Origin: RGIG5472 sp051867615
GTDB lineage: Bacteria > Bacillota > Clostridia > Oscillospirales > Oscillospiraceae
DNA: 57,926 bases
Assembly (NCBI GenBank): GCA_051867615.1
Contig: JBJDYU010000034.1
Span: forward strand, 1-57,926
Direction: 5' to 3'
Shown: in pieces, positions 16,707-24,983 of the stretch
Layout: every line of letters starts with the position of its first letter
How positions within the stretch are numbered: the first letter of the stretch is position 1
The notes under the pieces: model-generated
What the model saw: only the letters and a program-made list of their open reading frames with translations
The model's database searches: none
Told to the model about the DNA's origin: nothing
Made by a program: the position numbers and the translations under genes

Positions 16707-16746
16707 AAAAGCAGCGACTGGAGTTTTCCGGTCGCTGCTTTTTTAT
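16707..16746 (+). terminator. Rho-independent terminator after repeat-stalk SLH gene
   Basis: GCAGCGACTGG (16711-16721) and CCGGTCGCTGC (16728-16738) form an 11-bp stem with one G-T pair, followed by TTTTTT and preceded by AAAA, so it could work in both directions. Confidence 0.88.
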
Positions 16747-16802
16747 CTCAAATATTTGCGATGAGTATCAAAATGACCCTTGATTTGGCAGCGGATATGA
16801 AA

Positions 16803-16957
16803 AGACCGCCTGCGGTTCAGAAATAGCAGACGGTCTATATACGGTATTCTTTTCAGACCAGTACGCAGGTGATAGCCGCAAATCGGCGCAAGAGGTGCAG
16901 CCCTCTTGTTCGGAACGCAGTGACGGAAACAGCCCGGACCTCAGCGGTCCGGGCTGT
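16803..16957 (-). terminator. Two hairpins downstream of the minus-strand SLH gene
   Basis: Read on the minus strand, the first is ACAGCCCGGACC/GGTCCGGGCTGT (16957-16929, perfect 12-bp stem, no T-run). The second is AGACCGTCTGC/GCAGGCGGTCT (16836-16803, one mismatch), followed by TTTC. The second may terminate the convergent SLH gene. Nothing else is seen in the gene-free 16670-17027 stretch. Confidence 0.55.
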
Positions 16958-17027
16958 CGCTGCCTCGATGAGCGCACATACGGGGTTCACCCCATATAGA
17001 AGTGCGCCATTCGGTTTCAGATCCTGC

Positions 17028-19190
17028 TTACTTCACAAAGAAGCGGTACAGGAACGTCACGATCTGCGCGCGGGTGCAGTCGTTCTTGGGGCTGAAGGTG
17101 GTGCCGTCGCCGGAGCCGTTGGTGATACCGCTCTCCACCGCCCACTGCACCGCCTTGGCGCAGTAGCTGTCAGCCGCCACATCGGTAAAGGAATTTGCGC
17201 CGGCAGCGGCGGGAGACTGCTGGCTGCGCCACAGGAACGTCACGATCTGGCCGCGGCTGCAGGTGGCGTTGGGGCTGAAGGTCGTGCCGTCGCCGGTGCC
17301 GATGGTAATGCCGTTCTCCACCGCCCACAGGACCGCCTTGTAGCAGTAGCTGCCCGCCTTCACATCGGTGAAGGGATTCGCACTGCTCTCAGGCTCCGGG
17401 CATCCGGCGGCGCGCCACAGGAAGGTCACGACCTGCGCGCGGGTGCAGGGAGCATTGGGGCTGAAGGTGAGGCCATCGCCGGTGCCGCCGGTGATGCCGT
17501 TCTTCGCGGCCCACAGCACCGCGTCATAGTAATAATCGCCGGGGAACACGTCCACGAAGAAGTTCAGCATGGAGTTATCCTCCATGAAGGTGGCCTTGAT
17601 CGTGACCTTGGAGGCGGGCATGGTGAAGGTGTACTTGCCAGCGCCCTGATTGGTCAGTTCGATCTCGCTGCCGTTCTTGTCAGTGACAGTCAGGGTCTCC
17701 AGGGTGTAGCCCTTGTCGGGAACGACCGTCAGGGTCACGGTGGTGCCCTTGGAGGCGGTCTTGCGGCTGGAGGTCACATCGCCGTTTTGGGTGCTCTCCA
17801 CGGTGATGGCGTAGGTGCTGACGCCACCGCCTGTTGTATAGGTACTGACGGCAACATCAATCGTGATGGGTGCATAATTGGTGCTTTCAGGCGTGAAAAC
17901 CATCTGCTCGGTGCCGCCGGCACTCATGACCTTGGTGCTGTCAATCCAAGCAAAGGTGCCTGTCAGAACGGTTGTGCCATCAAGGGCAAGGATTTCTCCA
18001 TTCGTAACAGTTGCATCGGCAAGAGTCTTGCCCTTGATGACCCGTGCTGTGGTTTTCTTTGCGGGGTTCTCAATAGGAGTTGCAGGAGCAATGTTCCAAT
18101 CAAGGTCCTTCGAGCCTGTGAAGTTGCCGTTGCCTGTTACCGTAAGGGTATAATTGCCGCTGGCGTTCACATCGGTCTGCTTGTTATTGGAAATATCAAA
18201 TGTCACAGCGTCAAAGCCAACAAGGGTGACGGTCACATTTTGGGTCTGCTCTATGCCATTATAGGTCAAAGCATTGCTGAGAGTAATGACAGCATCTTCG
18301 ATGCTCTTTGGCAGGATTTCAAAGGTCGTAGTTCCGCTGACGATGTAGTTACCGCCTGCCTTATCCGTCAAAGTTACCGTAGCCGTACCTGCGTTTCTGT
18401 TATTGGAGTAAGAAACCGTGTATTCAGAGGCAGGGATGACAGTCTCACCATCATAAACTGTGATGGCGGGTTCAATATCGCTGCCTGTGTAGGTTGCATC
18501 ATGGATAGCAGAGATTGTTGCGGTAACAACTTTAGCCCACTTCGCTGTCAAAGTGATGTCCTCGGTTACAGGTGCGCTAAAGTCATAGAGGTCATAGCCG
18601 TTGTACCAACCTTCGAAAGAGTAGCCTGCTTTAGTGGGAGCTGTTGGAGCAGATGCTTTCTGACCTCTGAGGACTTTTTGTTCGGTTACAGTGCTATCAT
18701 CACTGTTGAAGGTTACAGTTACTTTGGCACTGTCTCTGATAGTACCGGAGCCAGTTACCGTTCCATAGAAGATGCCGCCAGTGATGGTGCTGTTATTTGT
18801 TACATTGTCATAGAATGTGCCACCGCTGATGGTGCGGTTATTTGTTACCTCTTGCTGGAATGTGCCGCCATCAATGACAGACCCATTAGTTACTTTACCT
18901 TGAAATAAACCGTCGGAAATCAGTCCTGAAAACGGAGTGGAAACAGAGCCTGACAAGCCTGATTCATTATATACTTGTTCTTTGAATGTGCCACCCCTAA
19001 TTGCATTATAATTAGTAACTTTTTTATTAAATGTGCCGTCAATGATAGTTCCATAGTTATTCACTTCTTCATCGAATTCGCCTCCAGAAATAGTTTGGCT
19101 TAAACTATTGTCAAGAGCATAAGCGACCGTGGGCAGCAGTCCTGCTACAAGACAAAGTGCAAGCAGCAGGCTAAAAATGCGTTTTTTCAT
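17028..19190 (-). CDS. Secreted SLH-domain surface protein (three SLH domains)
   Basis: This 720-residue exported protein has GGAGG 11 bases before ATG 19190. A signal peptide (1-25, ending AYA) is followed by short repeats of the GGTF-x-x-x-VTN type (about 35-155), suggesting a beta-solenoid. An InlB-type repeat (about 157-222, FEGWYNG) is followed by Ig-like/MBG-type beta domains (YTGSDIEPAITV; YNGIEQTQNVTV) and a divergent InlB domain (about 455-535, GYTLETLTVTD). Three complete SLH domains (about 544-720) anchor it to the wall. The gene lies 22 bases after a TetR gene on the same strand, so the two form an operon. The last SLH repeat is nearly identical at DNA level to that of the convergent neighbour. 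Confidence 0.86.
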   Translation of the reverse strand: MKKRIFSLLLALCLVAGLLPTVAYALDNSLSQTISGGEFDEEVNNYGTIIDGTFNKKVTNYNAIRGGTFKEQVYNESGLSGSVSTPFSGLISDGLFQGKVTNGSVIDGGTFQQEVTNNRTISGGTFYDNVTNNSTITGGIFYGTVTGSGTIRDSAKVTVTFNSDDSTVTEQKVLRGQKASAPTAPTKAGYSFEGWYNGYDLYDFSAPVTEDITLTAKWAKVVTATISAIHDATYTGSDIEPAITVYDGETVIPASEYTVSYSNNRNAGTATVTLTDKAGGNYIVSGTTTFEILPKSIEDAVITLSNALTYNGIEQTQNVTVTLVGFDAVTFDISNNKQTDVNASGNYTLTVTGNGNFTGSKDLDWNIAPATPIENPAKKTTARVIKGKTLADATVTNGEILALDGTTVLTGTFAWIDSTKVMSAGGTEQMVFTPESTNYAPITIDVAVSTYTTGGGVSTYAITVESTQNGDVTSSRKTASKGTTVTLTVVPDKGYTLETLTVTDKNGSEIELTNQGAGKYTFTMPASKVTIKATFMEDNSMLNFFVDVFPGDYYYDAVLWAAKNGITGGTGDGLTFSPNAPCTRAQVVTFLWRAAGCPEPESSANPFTDVKAGSYCYKAVLWAVENGITIGTGDGTTFSPNATCSRGQIVTFLWRSQQSPAAAGANSFTDVAADSYCAKAVQWAVESGITNGSGDGTTFSPKNDCTRAQIVTFLYRFFVK
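17044..17117 (-). repeat. Inverted repeat arm 2 (shared SLH cassette)
   Basis: This is the reverse-complement partner of 16580-16653, 72 of 74 bases identical. Confidence 0.9.
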
Positions 19191-19212
19191 ATAGAGTTGA
19201 CCTCCTTCTAAA

Positions 19213-19806
19213 CTAAATTGTTTCGGCTTTCTGGTTGTACTTCGTAATAAAGAGTTCCAATGTTTCTTTGAGTGCTTCTATCTGGGATTTCAGATAAAAC
19301 TCATCCTCAAAGAGTGCGTAATGCACGCAGGCCCGAACCAGTATGAAAATTAGGGGTGTCAGCTTTTGATACGGGATCCCCAGCTTCGGCTCTAAACTCT
19401 TTGCGTATTCCGCATAGCGCCGGTCCACGCCCGCGAAGAATTTCTGACCATATTCCCGGTACTTGGGGTGGGTGTACACCTGATACATAAGTCTGTATTT
19501 CTTGCCGTGCGTTTCTGCCGTCCAGTAGGGTATCTCGTCCATAAACCGCCACAGATCATGTACGTCCGTGGGGGCTTTCGCCATAAACTCATCTTCCACC
19601 TTGCTCATACAGTATTCGGTGGACTGGATGATGAGGTCGTCCAGGTCCTCGAAATAGGTGTAGATCTTCGCGGTGCCGCAGCCGCAATACCGCGCCAGGG
19701 CGCGGATGCCGGTGCCGTGCAGGCCCATCTCCGCGAAGCCCTCAAAACACTTTTCCATCATCTCGATCTTTTTCTCGTTCCAATGAGCTTCTGTATAATT
19801 CGCCAT
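19213..19806 (-). CDS. TetR/AcrR-family transcriptional regulator
   Basis: This 197-residue protein has an N-terminal TetR-type helix-turn-helix (residues 10-55: MMEKCFEGFAEMGLHGTGIR, then CGCGTAKIYTYFEDLDDLI) and an all-helical C-terminal ligand/dimer domain. ATG 19806 sits behind a G-rich ribosome site. The stop lies 22 bases before the SLH gene start, so it is the promoter-proximal gene of a two-gene operon. An imperfect palindrome near the -10 element suggests self-repression and hence control of the SLH gene. The ligand is unknown. Confidence 0.85.
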   Translation of the reverse strand: MANYTEAHWNEKKIEMMEKCFEGFAEMGLHGTGIRALARYCGCGTAKIYTYFEDLDDLIIQSTEYCMSKVEDEFMAKAPTDVHDLWRFMDEIPYWTAETHGKKYRLMYQVYTHPKYREYGQKFFAGVDRRYAEYAKSLEPKLGIPYQKLTPLIFILVRACVHYALFEDEFYLKSQIEALKETLELFITKYNQKAETI

Positions 19807-19821
19807 CCGATCGCCCCCCTA

Positions 19822-19874
19822 ATCCAAACCGCTTGTTTTGAATTAAGCATACCATATTTTCACGGAAAAATCAA
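19822..19874 (-). promoter_or_regulatory. Promoter of the TetR-SLH operon with candidate operator
   Basis: Minus-strand TTGATT (19874-19869) and TATGCT (19851-19846) are 17 bases apart. Just downstream, at 19822-19843, lies an imperfect palindrome (AATCCAAACC-GCTT-GTTTTGAAT, 7 of 9 half-site bases paired), well placed for a TetR operator. Confidence 0.6.
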
Positions 19875-20248
19875 CAGGTCTGCACGACATTTGCTGAAAT
19901 TTTTCAACAATCCGTCATCTGAAGGCGATCCTCCGAGACGTTCGGGTGGAACACCGCGCCGATACTGCAACGGCAGGCACCCCCTCGATGTTTTGAAGCT
20001 GTCCAAACGCCTGAAAAGTCCAACGAACCGGCGTGGCACGGCGAGACCCTACCAGCCGCGCGAAAAAGGAAAACGCAAATAAGCAGAAAAACACGCCATA
20101 CCCAGCCGTTGAAGCTGCATATGGCGTGTATTTTCGTTGACCAACCCATGCTCATTATTTGGCTAACACTGTTTTATGAACACCTGCCATTCGCTGCCGG
20201 GCGTTTGTCACGTTTCTTGATGCGAACCGTTTTTCCCGCCGTGGGCGC
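19875..20248. other. Gene-free stretch with one hairpin
   Basis: No frame here shows a ribosome site or family signal. The only structure is ACACGCCATA (20091-20100) pairing with TATGGCGTGT (20120-20129), preceded by AAAA and followed by ATTTTCG. It may be a weak terminator for the minus-strand genes to the right. Confidence 0.5.
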
Positions 20249-20576
20249 TCAGCTTCTCGCCAGGCCGTCCACCCGCAGCACCACGCCGCTGATGTAGGAC
20301 GCCTCGTCGGAGGCCAGGAACACGAAGGCGCTGGCGATATCCTCCGGCTGGCCCAGACGGCGCAGGGGGATCTGGGCGATGAGGGGGTCGATGACCTCCC
20401 TGGGCACCGCCCGCATCATATCCGTCTCCGTGATGCCGGGGGCCACCGCGTTGACGCGGATGCCCTTAGGGCCCAGCTTCCGGGCCAGGGAAAGCGTCAG
20501 ACCGTTCACGGCGAACTTGGAGGTGGGGTAGGCCACGCCGCTGGGCTGACCGTAGACGCTGACCTCTGTGCGCTTT
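20249..20576 (-). pseudogene. 5'-truncated short-chain dehydrogenase/reductase
   Basis: The frame encodes only the C-terminal half of an SDR: the catalytic YPTSK motif, the helix TLSLARKLGPKGIRVNAVAP, then QIPLRRLGQPEDIASAFVFL and a terminal SGVVLRVDG. In-frame SDR-like sequence (TEVSVYGQPSG) extends upstream to about 20566, where it meets the end of the PHP gene. The Rossmann NAD-binding half is missing, so no activity is expected. A full SDR has about 250 residues and this has about 105. A GTG at 20536 could initiate a 95-residue peptide, but no good ribosome site is present. Confidence 0.75.
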
Positions 20577-21380
20577 TCAGGCCAGCCCCGGCAGAGAGGC
20601 CAGCCGCGGCAGACCCAGCCCTTTCAGCTCCGCCGCCGCCCGGTCATAGCGCTCATAGTCGATGAGGGCGTCGGGGGAATGGGCGTCCATGCCGATGATG
20701 GCGGTGTTGCCCTCCTCCGCCGCCACCTCCCAGAACGCCCGGCAGGGATAGCCCAGACCCGGGGCCCCGCCCCATTCCTTGATGCGCTGGCCCTGCAGGT
20801 TATACTCCAGCGGCACGCCCAGCTCCCTGGCCCGGCGGCAGAGTCGGCGGCTCATTTCTCTCGCGGTATCGTCGAAAACAGGATAGCTCATCAGGGCCAG
20901 GTCCGGATGCGCCAGATAGGCGAACAGGCCCGTCTCCATGCCCCGGATGGTGTTCTCGCAGTAGCGCCGCAGCTCCTCCGGCCGGGTGGCAGAGCCGTAG
21001 TACATACCCGTCTCGTCGCTGAGCTCATGGTGGTTGCCCAGAATGAGGTAATCCAGCCCCTCGCGCTCCTTCAGCTCCCGCAGCCAGTCGAGATAGGCCG
21101 GGAAATACTCGCACTCGAAGCCGATGTAGATGCGGATGCGGTCACGATACTTCTCCCGCAGCCGCCGCAGCGACGCAAGGTACCCCTCCAGCTCCGACAC
21201 GTTCATGCGCACGCCGGGATTGGTATAGCCGCTTTTGTAGGGCCAGGGCACATGGTCCGAAAAACCCAGCGCCTGCCAGCCCGCCTCGATGGCGGCGCGG
21301 ACATAGGCCTCGTCCCCGCCCGAGGCGTGGCCGCAGCGGGCGGTGTGGGTGTGATAGTTGGCGACTCTCTTTTCTTCCAT
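20577..21380 (-). CDS. PHP-domain phosphoesterase, histidinol-phosphatase type
   Basis: This 267-residue PHP hydrolase has metal-ligand motifs NYHTHTARCGHA near residue 8, the FSDHVP histidine, FECEYF, LGNHH, the LAHPDLA histidine and IGMDAHSP. This order matches the HisK/YtvP type that removes phosphate from L-histidinol phosphate or related sugars. No his genes are adjacent, so the substrate is not settled. It is the third gene of a minus-strand run (nucleotidyltransferase, small protein, PHP) and probably shares the promoter at 22767-22795. Its stop is followed at once by the SDR remnant. Confidence 0.82.
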   Translation of the reverse strand: MEEKRVANYHTHTARCGHASGGDEAYVRAAIEAGWQALGFSDHVPWPYKSGYTNPGVRMNVSELEGYLASLRRLREKYRDRIRIYIGFECEYFPAYLDWLRELKEREGLDYLILGNHHELSDETGMYYGSATRPEELRRYCENTIRGMETGLFAYLAHPDLALMSYPVFDDTAREMSRRLCRRARELGVPLEYNLQGQRIKEWGGAPGLGYPCRAFWEVAAEEGNTAIIGMDAHSPDALIDYERYDRAAAELKGLGLPRLASLPGLA

Positions 21381-21448
21381 TCTCTGTTCCTTCCTGCTCG
21401 TTTTGCGGGGCGGGAGGCGCCATGCAGCGTCTCCCGCCCCCTTTACGC

Positions 21449-21724
21449 TTAGTCCTGTTCCTCGTCGTTGAAGCGGCCCGGCATCCGGTTGAGGTCGTCC
21501 TTGGTGATGCCCACGTCCTTCAGGCTCGTGGGCAGTCCCTGGGCGATCTGGGGATACGTGTTCTCCGTGTCCGACGTGCGCTGGATCTCATAGGTGCCGT
21601 ACATATTCACAAGATCGAAGCAGCTCTCCGGCTGACCGTAAAACGGCTCCACCGAGGGCGTCTCACAGTAGGGCATACCCTTGTCGTGCTTCTCTCCCGC
21701 GCTGGTTTTGTTTTCCCGGCTCAT
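21449..21724 (-). CDS. Small conserved-looking hypothetical protein
   Basis: This 91-residue soluble, acidic protein has GGAGGTG 7-9 bases before ATG 21724. It contains YCETPSVEPFYGQPE, NTYPQIAQGLPTSLKDVGI and LNRMPGRFNDEEQ. No domain is recognised. There is no signal peptide or membrane segment. It lies between the nucleotidyltransferase and PHP genes with about 50-70-base gaps, in an apparent operon. The function is unknown. Confidence 0.65.
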   Translation of the reverse strand: MSRENKTSAGEKHDKGMPYCETPSVEPFYGQPESCFDLVNMYGTYEIQRTSDTENTYPQIAQGLPTSLKDVGITKDDLNRMPGRFNDEEQD

Positions 21725-21775
21725 GCGCTTTCACCTCCCGCGCGTAGTATGCGCAGGAAGCGCGGCAAAATGCCC

Positions 21776-22699
21776 TCAGGCGAGAACGGGCGGATAGACG
21801 CCGCTCTCATGCAGCGCCCTGAGCGCCGCCTGCACCAGCGGCTTATCCTCCCGGTAGGTGACGCCGAACCAGCGGTCCGCGGAGTGCAGCACCTCCACCG
21901 AAAGCTCGCTCCTTTGCAGGAGCTTATCCACCATCACCGGCAGCAGGCACTCGCTTTTGACATCCTCCGGCGGCAAAGCGCGGAGAAAATCGTGAAAAAA
22001 CGCTTCTATCTTTTCAAAGATCCAGGGGGTGAAGCACCAGAAATTCATGGAGACCACGCTCTCTCCCGGCAGGGCGGGCCCGTCCTCCCCCTTGGAGGTG
22101 TCCCGGATCACGCCGCCGTCGCAGAGCTTCATCTGATAGGTCTCCACCACCGCCCGCAGCCGGTCTCCCTCGGTCTGGCAGACGCCCCGGGTCACGGTGC
22201 CGTTCTCGCTGACCGTATTTTTCAATAAGTAGCCCACCATGGCGGCATGGCCCGTCTCCGGCATACGCCGCAGGGCTTCGTAGGCCGCAACAAAGGCGCT
22301 GCGGCCGTAATAATCGTCCGCGTTGATGACGATGAACGGTTCCTTCACCGCCTCGCGGGCGCAGAGCAGCGCGTGGCAGGTGCCGAAGGGCTTCGTCCTT
22401 TCGGCGGGAATGCGGTAAAAGCCGGGGATGCTGTCGTAGGTCTGATAGACATAGCGCACCTCCACCGCCTTGCCCTCCGCCGTACGCAGGCGGCCCAGCA
22501 GCGTCCCCACCATGCCCCGGACCAGGGACTCGATCTCCGGCTTGATGATCAGCACCACCTTGTCAAAGCCCGCGCGCACCGCGTCAAAGATGGAGTACTC
22601 CATCAGCATCTCGCTATGGGGGCCGACGCCGTCCACCTGCTTGTCGCCGCCGTAGCGTGAGCCGAGGCCCGCCGCCATGATGACCAGCGCAGCGTTCAA
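21776..22699 (-). CDS. Sugar-phosphate nucleotidyltransferase-like protein
   Basis: This 307-residue protein has the GT-A nucleotidyltransferase fold: an N-terminal NAALVIMAAGLGSRYGGDKQ pyrophosphorylase loop, the FGTCHALLCA segment and FIVINADDYYG with the metal-binding aspartates. Such enzymes activate sugar phosphates with NTP, but the sugar and nucleotide are not predictable here. TTG 22699 is preferred because AGGAGGTG lies 7 bases upstream; the GTG at 22708 is part of that ribosome site. It is the first gene of a minus-strand run and its promoter faces the fur promoter. Confidence 0.78.
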   Translation of the reverse strand: MNAALVIMAAGLGSRYGGDKQVDGVGPHSEMLMEYSIFDAVRAGFDKVVLIIKPEIESLVRGMVGTLLGRLRTAEGKAVEVRYVYQTYDSIPGFYRIPAERTKPFGTCHALLCAREAVKEPFIVINADDYYGRSAFVAAYEALRRMPETGHAAMVGYLLKNTVSENGTVTRGVCQTEGDRLRAVVETYQMKLCDGGVIRDTSKGEDGPALPGESVVSMNFWCFTPWIFEKIEAFFHDFLRALPPEDVKSECLLPVMVDKLLQRSELSVEVLHSADRWFGVTYREDKPLVQAALRALHESGVYPPVLA

Positions 22700-22766
22700 A
22701 TAAACCACCTCCTGTGTATGACTGCCGGCGGATGCGCGCCGGCTTTTCTCTCACTATATTATTTTC

Positions 22767-22795
22767 ACTGTACTATATTTCCCTCTCCTTTGCAA
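22767..22795 (-). promoter_or_regulatory. Promoter of the nucleotidyltransferase operon
   Basis: Minus-strand TTGCAA (22795-22790) and TACAGT (22772-22767) are 17 bases apart. The leader contains a GCCGGC/GCCGGC hairpin (22724-22743). It is divergent from the fur promoter only 8 bases away. Confidence 0.6.
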
Positions 22796-22803
22796 GCGAG
22801 GGC

Positions 22804-22853
22804 TTGACAAATTAAGAATTCCACCTATAATATGAAAACGAATCTTATTTTCA
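22804..22853 (+). promoter_or_regulatory. Promoter and candidate Fur/Zur operator of the fur-znu operon
   Basis: TTGACA (22804-22809) and a consensus TATAAT (22826-22831) are 16 bases apart. Directly after the -10 lies TGAAAA (22833-22838) and TTTTCA (22848-22853), a dyad spaced by 9 bases. A Fur-family protein bound here would block initiation of its own operon. Confidence 0.65.
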
Positions 22854-22869
22854 GTTTAGGAGGCGCGCT

Positions 22870-23280
22870 ATGCCGGAATCCAGAACCTATGCCACCCACC
22901 AGCACAAGGCCATTCTGGCCTGCATCGAGCAGCGTCGGCAGGGCTGCTTCACCGCGGCGGAGCTGGCGGAGACGCTGCGGCAGAGCGGGGAAAAGGTGGG
23001 CCTCGCCACCATCTACCGGCAGCTGGAGAAGCTGGAAAAGACCGGCGTGGTGCAGCGCATCGACACGGACGAGGGGGCCTGCTGGCAGTGCTGCGAGCAG
23101 GCGGACCACGACTGCTTCCTGCTCAAGTGCGAGCGCTGCGGCCGCATCACCCATGTGGACTGCGCGCAGCTGGGCCCGCTGTACCGCCATGTGCGGCAGG
23201 AGCATCACTTCGCCGTCAATCCCCGCCGCACCATGCTCTACGGCCTTTGCGGCGACTGCCGGGAGGAGCGCCATGCGTAA
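22870..23280 (+). CDS. Fur-family metalloregulator, probably zinc-responsive (Zur)
   Basis: This 136-residue Fur-family repressor has a winged helix at residues 12-70 (GCFTAAELAETLRQ, then KVGLATIYRQLEKLEKTGVV). The dimer/metal domain has HDCFLLKCERCGRITHVDC and a second C-x-x-C (CGDC) for the structural zinc. GGAGG precedes ATG 22870. The next three genes encode a zinc-type ABC importer, and the znuA start codon overlaps the end of this gene by 8 bases. Zinc sensing is therefore likelier than iron, as inferred from context. Confidence 0.88.
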   Translation: MPESRTYATHQHKAILACIEQRRQGCFTAAELAETLRQSGEKVGLATIYRQLEKLEKTGVVQRIDTDEGACWQCCEQADHDCFLLKCERCGRITHVDCAQLGPLYRHVRQEHHFAVNPRRTMLYGLCGDCREERHA

Positions 23281-24268
23281 ACGTCTCATTTCTCTGGCTC
23301 TGGCGCTGCTGCTGATTCTTTTCCTCGCCGCCTGCGGCGAGGAAACGCCGCAGGCGGATAGCGGCAAGCCGCAGATCGTGGCGACGCTCTTTCCTTATTA
23401 TGATATAGCCCGGGCCATCGCCGGGGACCGGGCGGAGGTGACGCTGCTGATCTCCGCCGGGCGGGAAAGCCACAGCTACGAGCCGACGCCTCTGGACATC
23501 ATCCGCATCAGCGAGGCCGATTTGTTCCTCTATAACGGCGGCACGGACGAGACCTGGGCAACAGAAGTCCTCTCCACCATGGACCACGGCAGAGCCATCG
23601 CCATGATGGAGCAGGTGGAGAAGCGGGAGGAGGAGCTGGCGGAGGGGATGCAGGCGGAGCGGGGCCACGACCACGACCACGAGGACGGCGATGAACATGA
23701 CCACGACCACGAGGACGAGGACGGCCACGCCCTCGAGATCGAGTATGACGAGCATATCTGGACCTCTCCCGCCAACGCCATGACCATCGCCTCGGTCATC
23801 GCCAGGGCGCTGACCGAGCTGGACGGCGCGGGGGCGGCGTATTACGCCGCGAACCTCGAGCGCTATCTCGCGGAGCTGTCCTCCCTCGACGAAGCCTTCC
23901 GCGAAACGGTGGCGGAGGGGAATCGCAGCCTCATCGTGCTGGGAGACCGCTTCCCGCTGCTCTACTTCTGCGAGGAGTACGGCCTTTCCTACCGGGCGGC
24001 CTTCCTCGGCTGCTCCACGGAGACGGAGCCTTCCGCCGCCACCATGGCCTATCTCATCGACCGGGTGCGGGAGGAGCAGATCCCGGTGGTGTACTATCTT
24101 GAAAACAGCTCCGGCCGGGTGGCGGAAGCCATCGCGGAGGCCACCGGGGCCGAACCCATGGTCTTTTACTCCTGCCAGACCGTCTCTCCGGAGGATTTCC
24201 GCGCCGGCGAGACCTATCTTTCCCTCATGTGGCGGAACGTAGAGGCCCTGCAGAAAGGACTTGCCTGA
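23273..24268 (+). CDS. znuA: Zinc ABC transporter substrate-binding lipoprotein (ZnuA/AdcA)
   Basis: This 331-residue cluster A-I metal-binding protein has a lipoprotein signal with lipobox FLAAC (C21). It carries H67 in SHSYEPTP, a His/Asp/Glu-rich loop (residues 132-152, five HD/EH pairs) and H161 in DEHIWTSP, the ligand pattern of zinc receptors. The His-rich loop probably helps capture zinc and is typical of ZnuA/AdcA rather than manganese homologues. The ATG at 23273 overlaps the regulator gene by 8 bases. The protein is anchored outside the membrane and delivers zinc to the ZnuB permease. Confidence 0.9.
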   Translation: MRKRLISLALALLLILFLAACGEETPQADSGKPQIVATLFPYYDIARAIAGDRAEVTLLISAGRESHSYEPTPLDIIRISEADLFLYNGGTDETWATEVLSTMDHGRAIAMMEQVEKREEELAEGMQAERGHDHDHEDGDEHDHDHEDEDGHALEIEYDEHIWTSPANAMTIASVIARALTELDGAGAAYYAANLERYLAELSSLDEAFRETVAEGNRSLIVLGDRFPLLYFCEEYGLSYRAAFLGCSTETEPSAATMAYLIDRVREEQIPVVYYLENSSGRVAEAIAEATGAEPMVFYSCQTVSPEDFRAGETYLSLMWRNVEALQKGLA

Positions 24269-24269
24269 T

Positions 24270-24983
24270 ATGGAACCGAACGTACTTCTCTCCTGCCGGG
24301 ACTTAAGTCTCGGCTACGAGCACCAGCCGCTGGTGGAGCATCTGACATTGGATATCTGCGCGGGGGACTACCTCTGCGTGGTGGGCGAAAACGGCAGCGG
24401 CAAGTCCACCTTCCTAAAGAGCGTGCTGGGGCTTATCCGCCCCCTCTCCGGCGAGATCCGCCGCTCTTCCGCTCTCGCCGCCAGCGGCGTGGGCTACCTG
24501 CCCCAGCAGACCCAGTCCCAGCGGGATTTTCCCGCCACGGTGAAGGAAGTGGTGCTGTCGGGCTTTCTCAGCGCCCGGGGCCTGCGCTTTACCTACACTC
24601 CCGCGGAGCTCTCCGCCGCCATGATGCACATGGGAAAGCTGGGCGTGCTGGAGCTGCAGAATGCCTGCTACCGGGAGCTTTCCGGCGGGCAGCAGCAGCG
24701 GGTGCTGCTGGCCCGGGCGCTCTGCGCGGCGAGTAAGCTGCTGGTGCTGGACGAGCCGGTGACGGGCCTCGACCCCGCCGCGGCGCAGGACCTTTATAAG
24801 ACGCTGCGCTATCTCAACGAAAAGGAGGGCATCGCCGTGCTCATGGTGACCCACGACCTGCAAAACGCCCTGAGCGAGGCCGGGCATATCCTCCACATCG
24901 GCCAGAGGCGCTGGTTTTACGGCACGGCGGAGGAATTCCTCCGCTCAGAGGCCGGCCGCCGGTTCGGAGGTGAGCGGGCATGA
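24270..24983 (+). CDS. znuC: Zinc ABC transporter ATP-binding protein
   Basis: This 237-residue ATPase has Walker A GENGSGKST (39-47), signature LSGGQ (137-141), Walker B LLVLDEP (D161, E162) and a switch histidine in VTHDL. The start is ATG 24270, one base after the znuA stop, with AAAGGA upstream; a TTG nine bases earlier is also in frame. It powers the ZnuB permease and overlaps its start by four bases (ATGA). Confidence 0.92.
   Translation: MEPNVLLSCRDLSLGYEHQPLVEHLTLDICAGDYLCVVGENGSGKSTFLKSVLGLIRPLSGEIRRSSALAASGVGYLPQQTQSQRDFPATVKEVVLSGFLSARGLRFTYTPAELSAAMMHMGKLGVLELQNACYRELSGGQQQRVLLARALCAASKLLVLDEPVTGLDPAAAQDLYKTLRYLNEKEGIAVLMVTHDLQNALSEAGHILHIGQRRWFYGTAEEFLRSEAGRRFGGERA

Noticed and set aside
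16869..18908. 679-codon open frame opposite the minus-strand SLH gene
   Set aside because: The minus strand has signal peptide, repeats and SLH domains; the plus-strand frame is a composition shadow.
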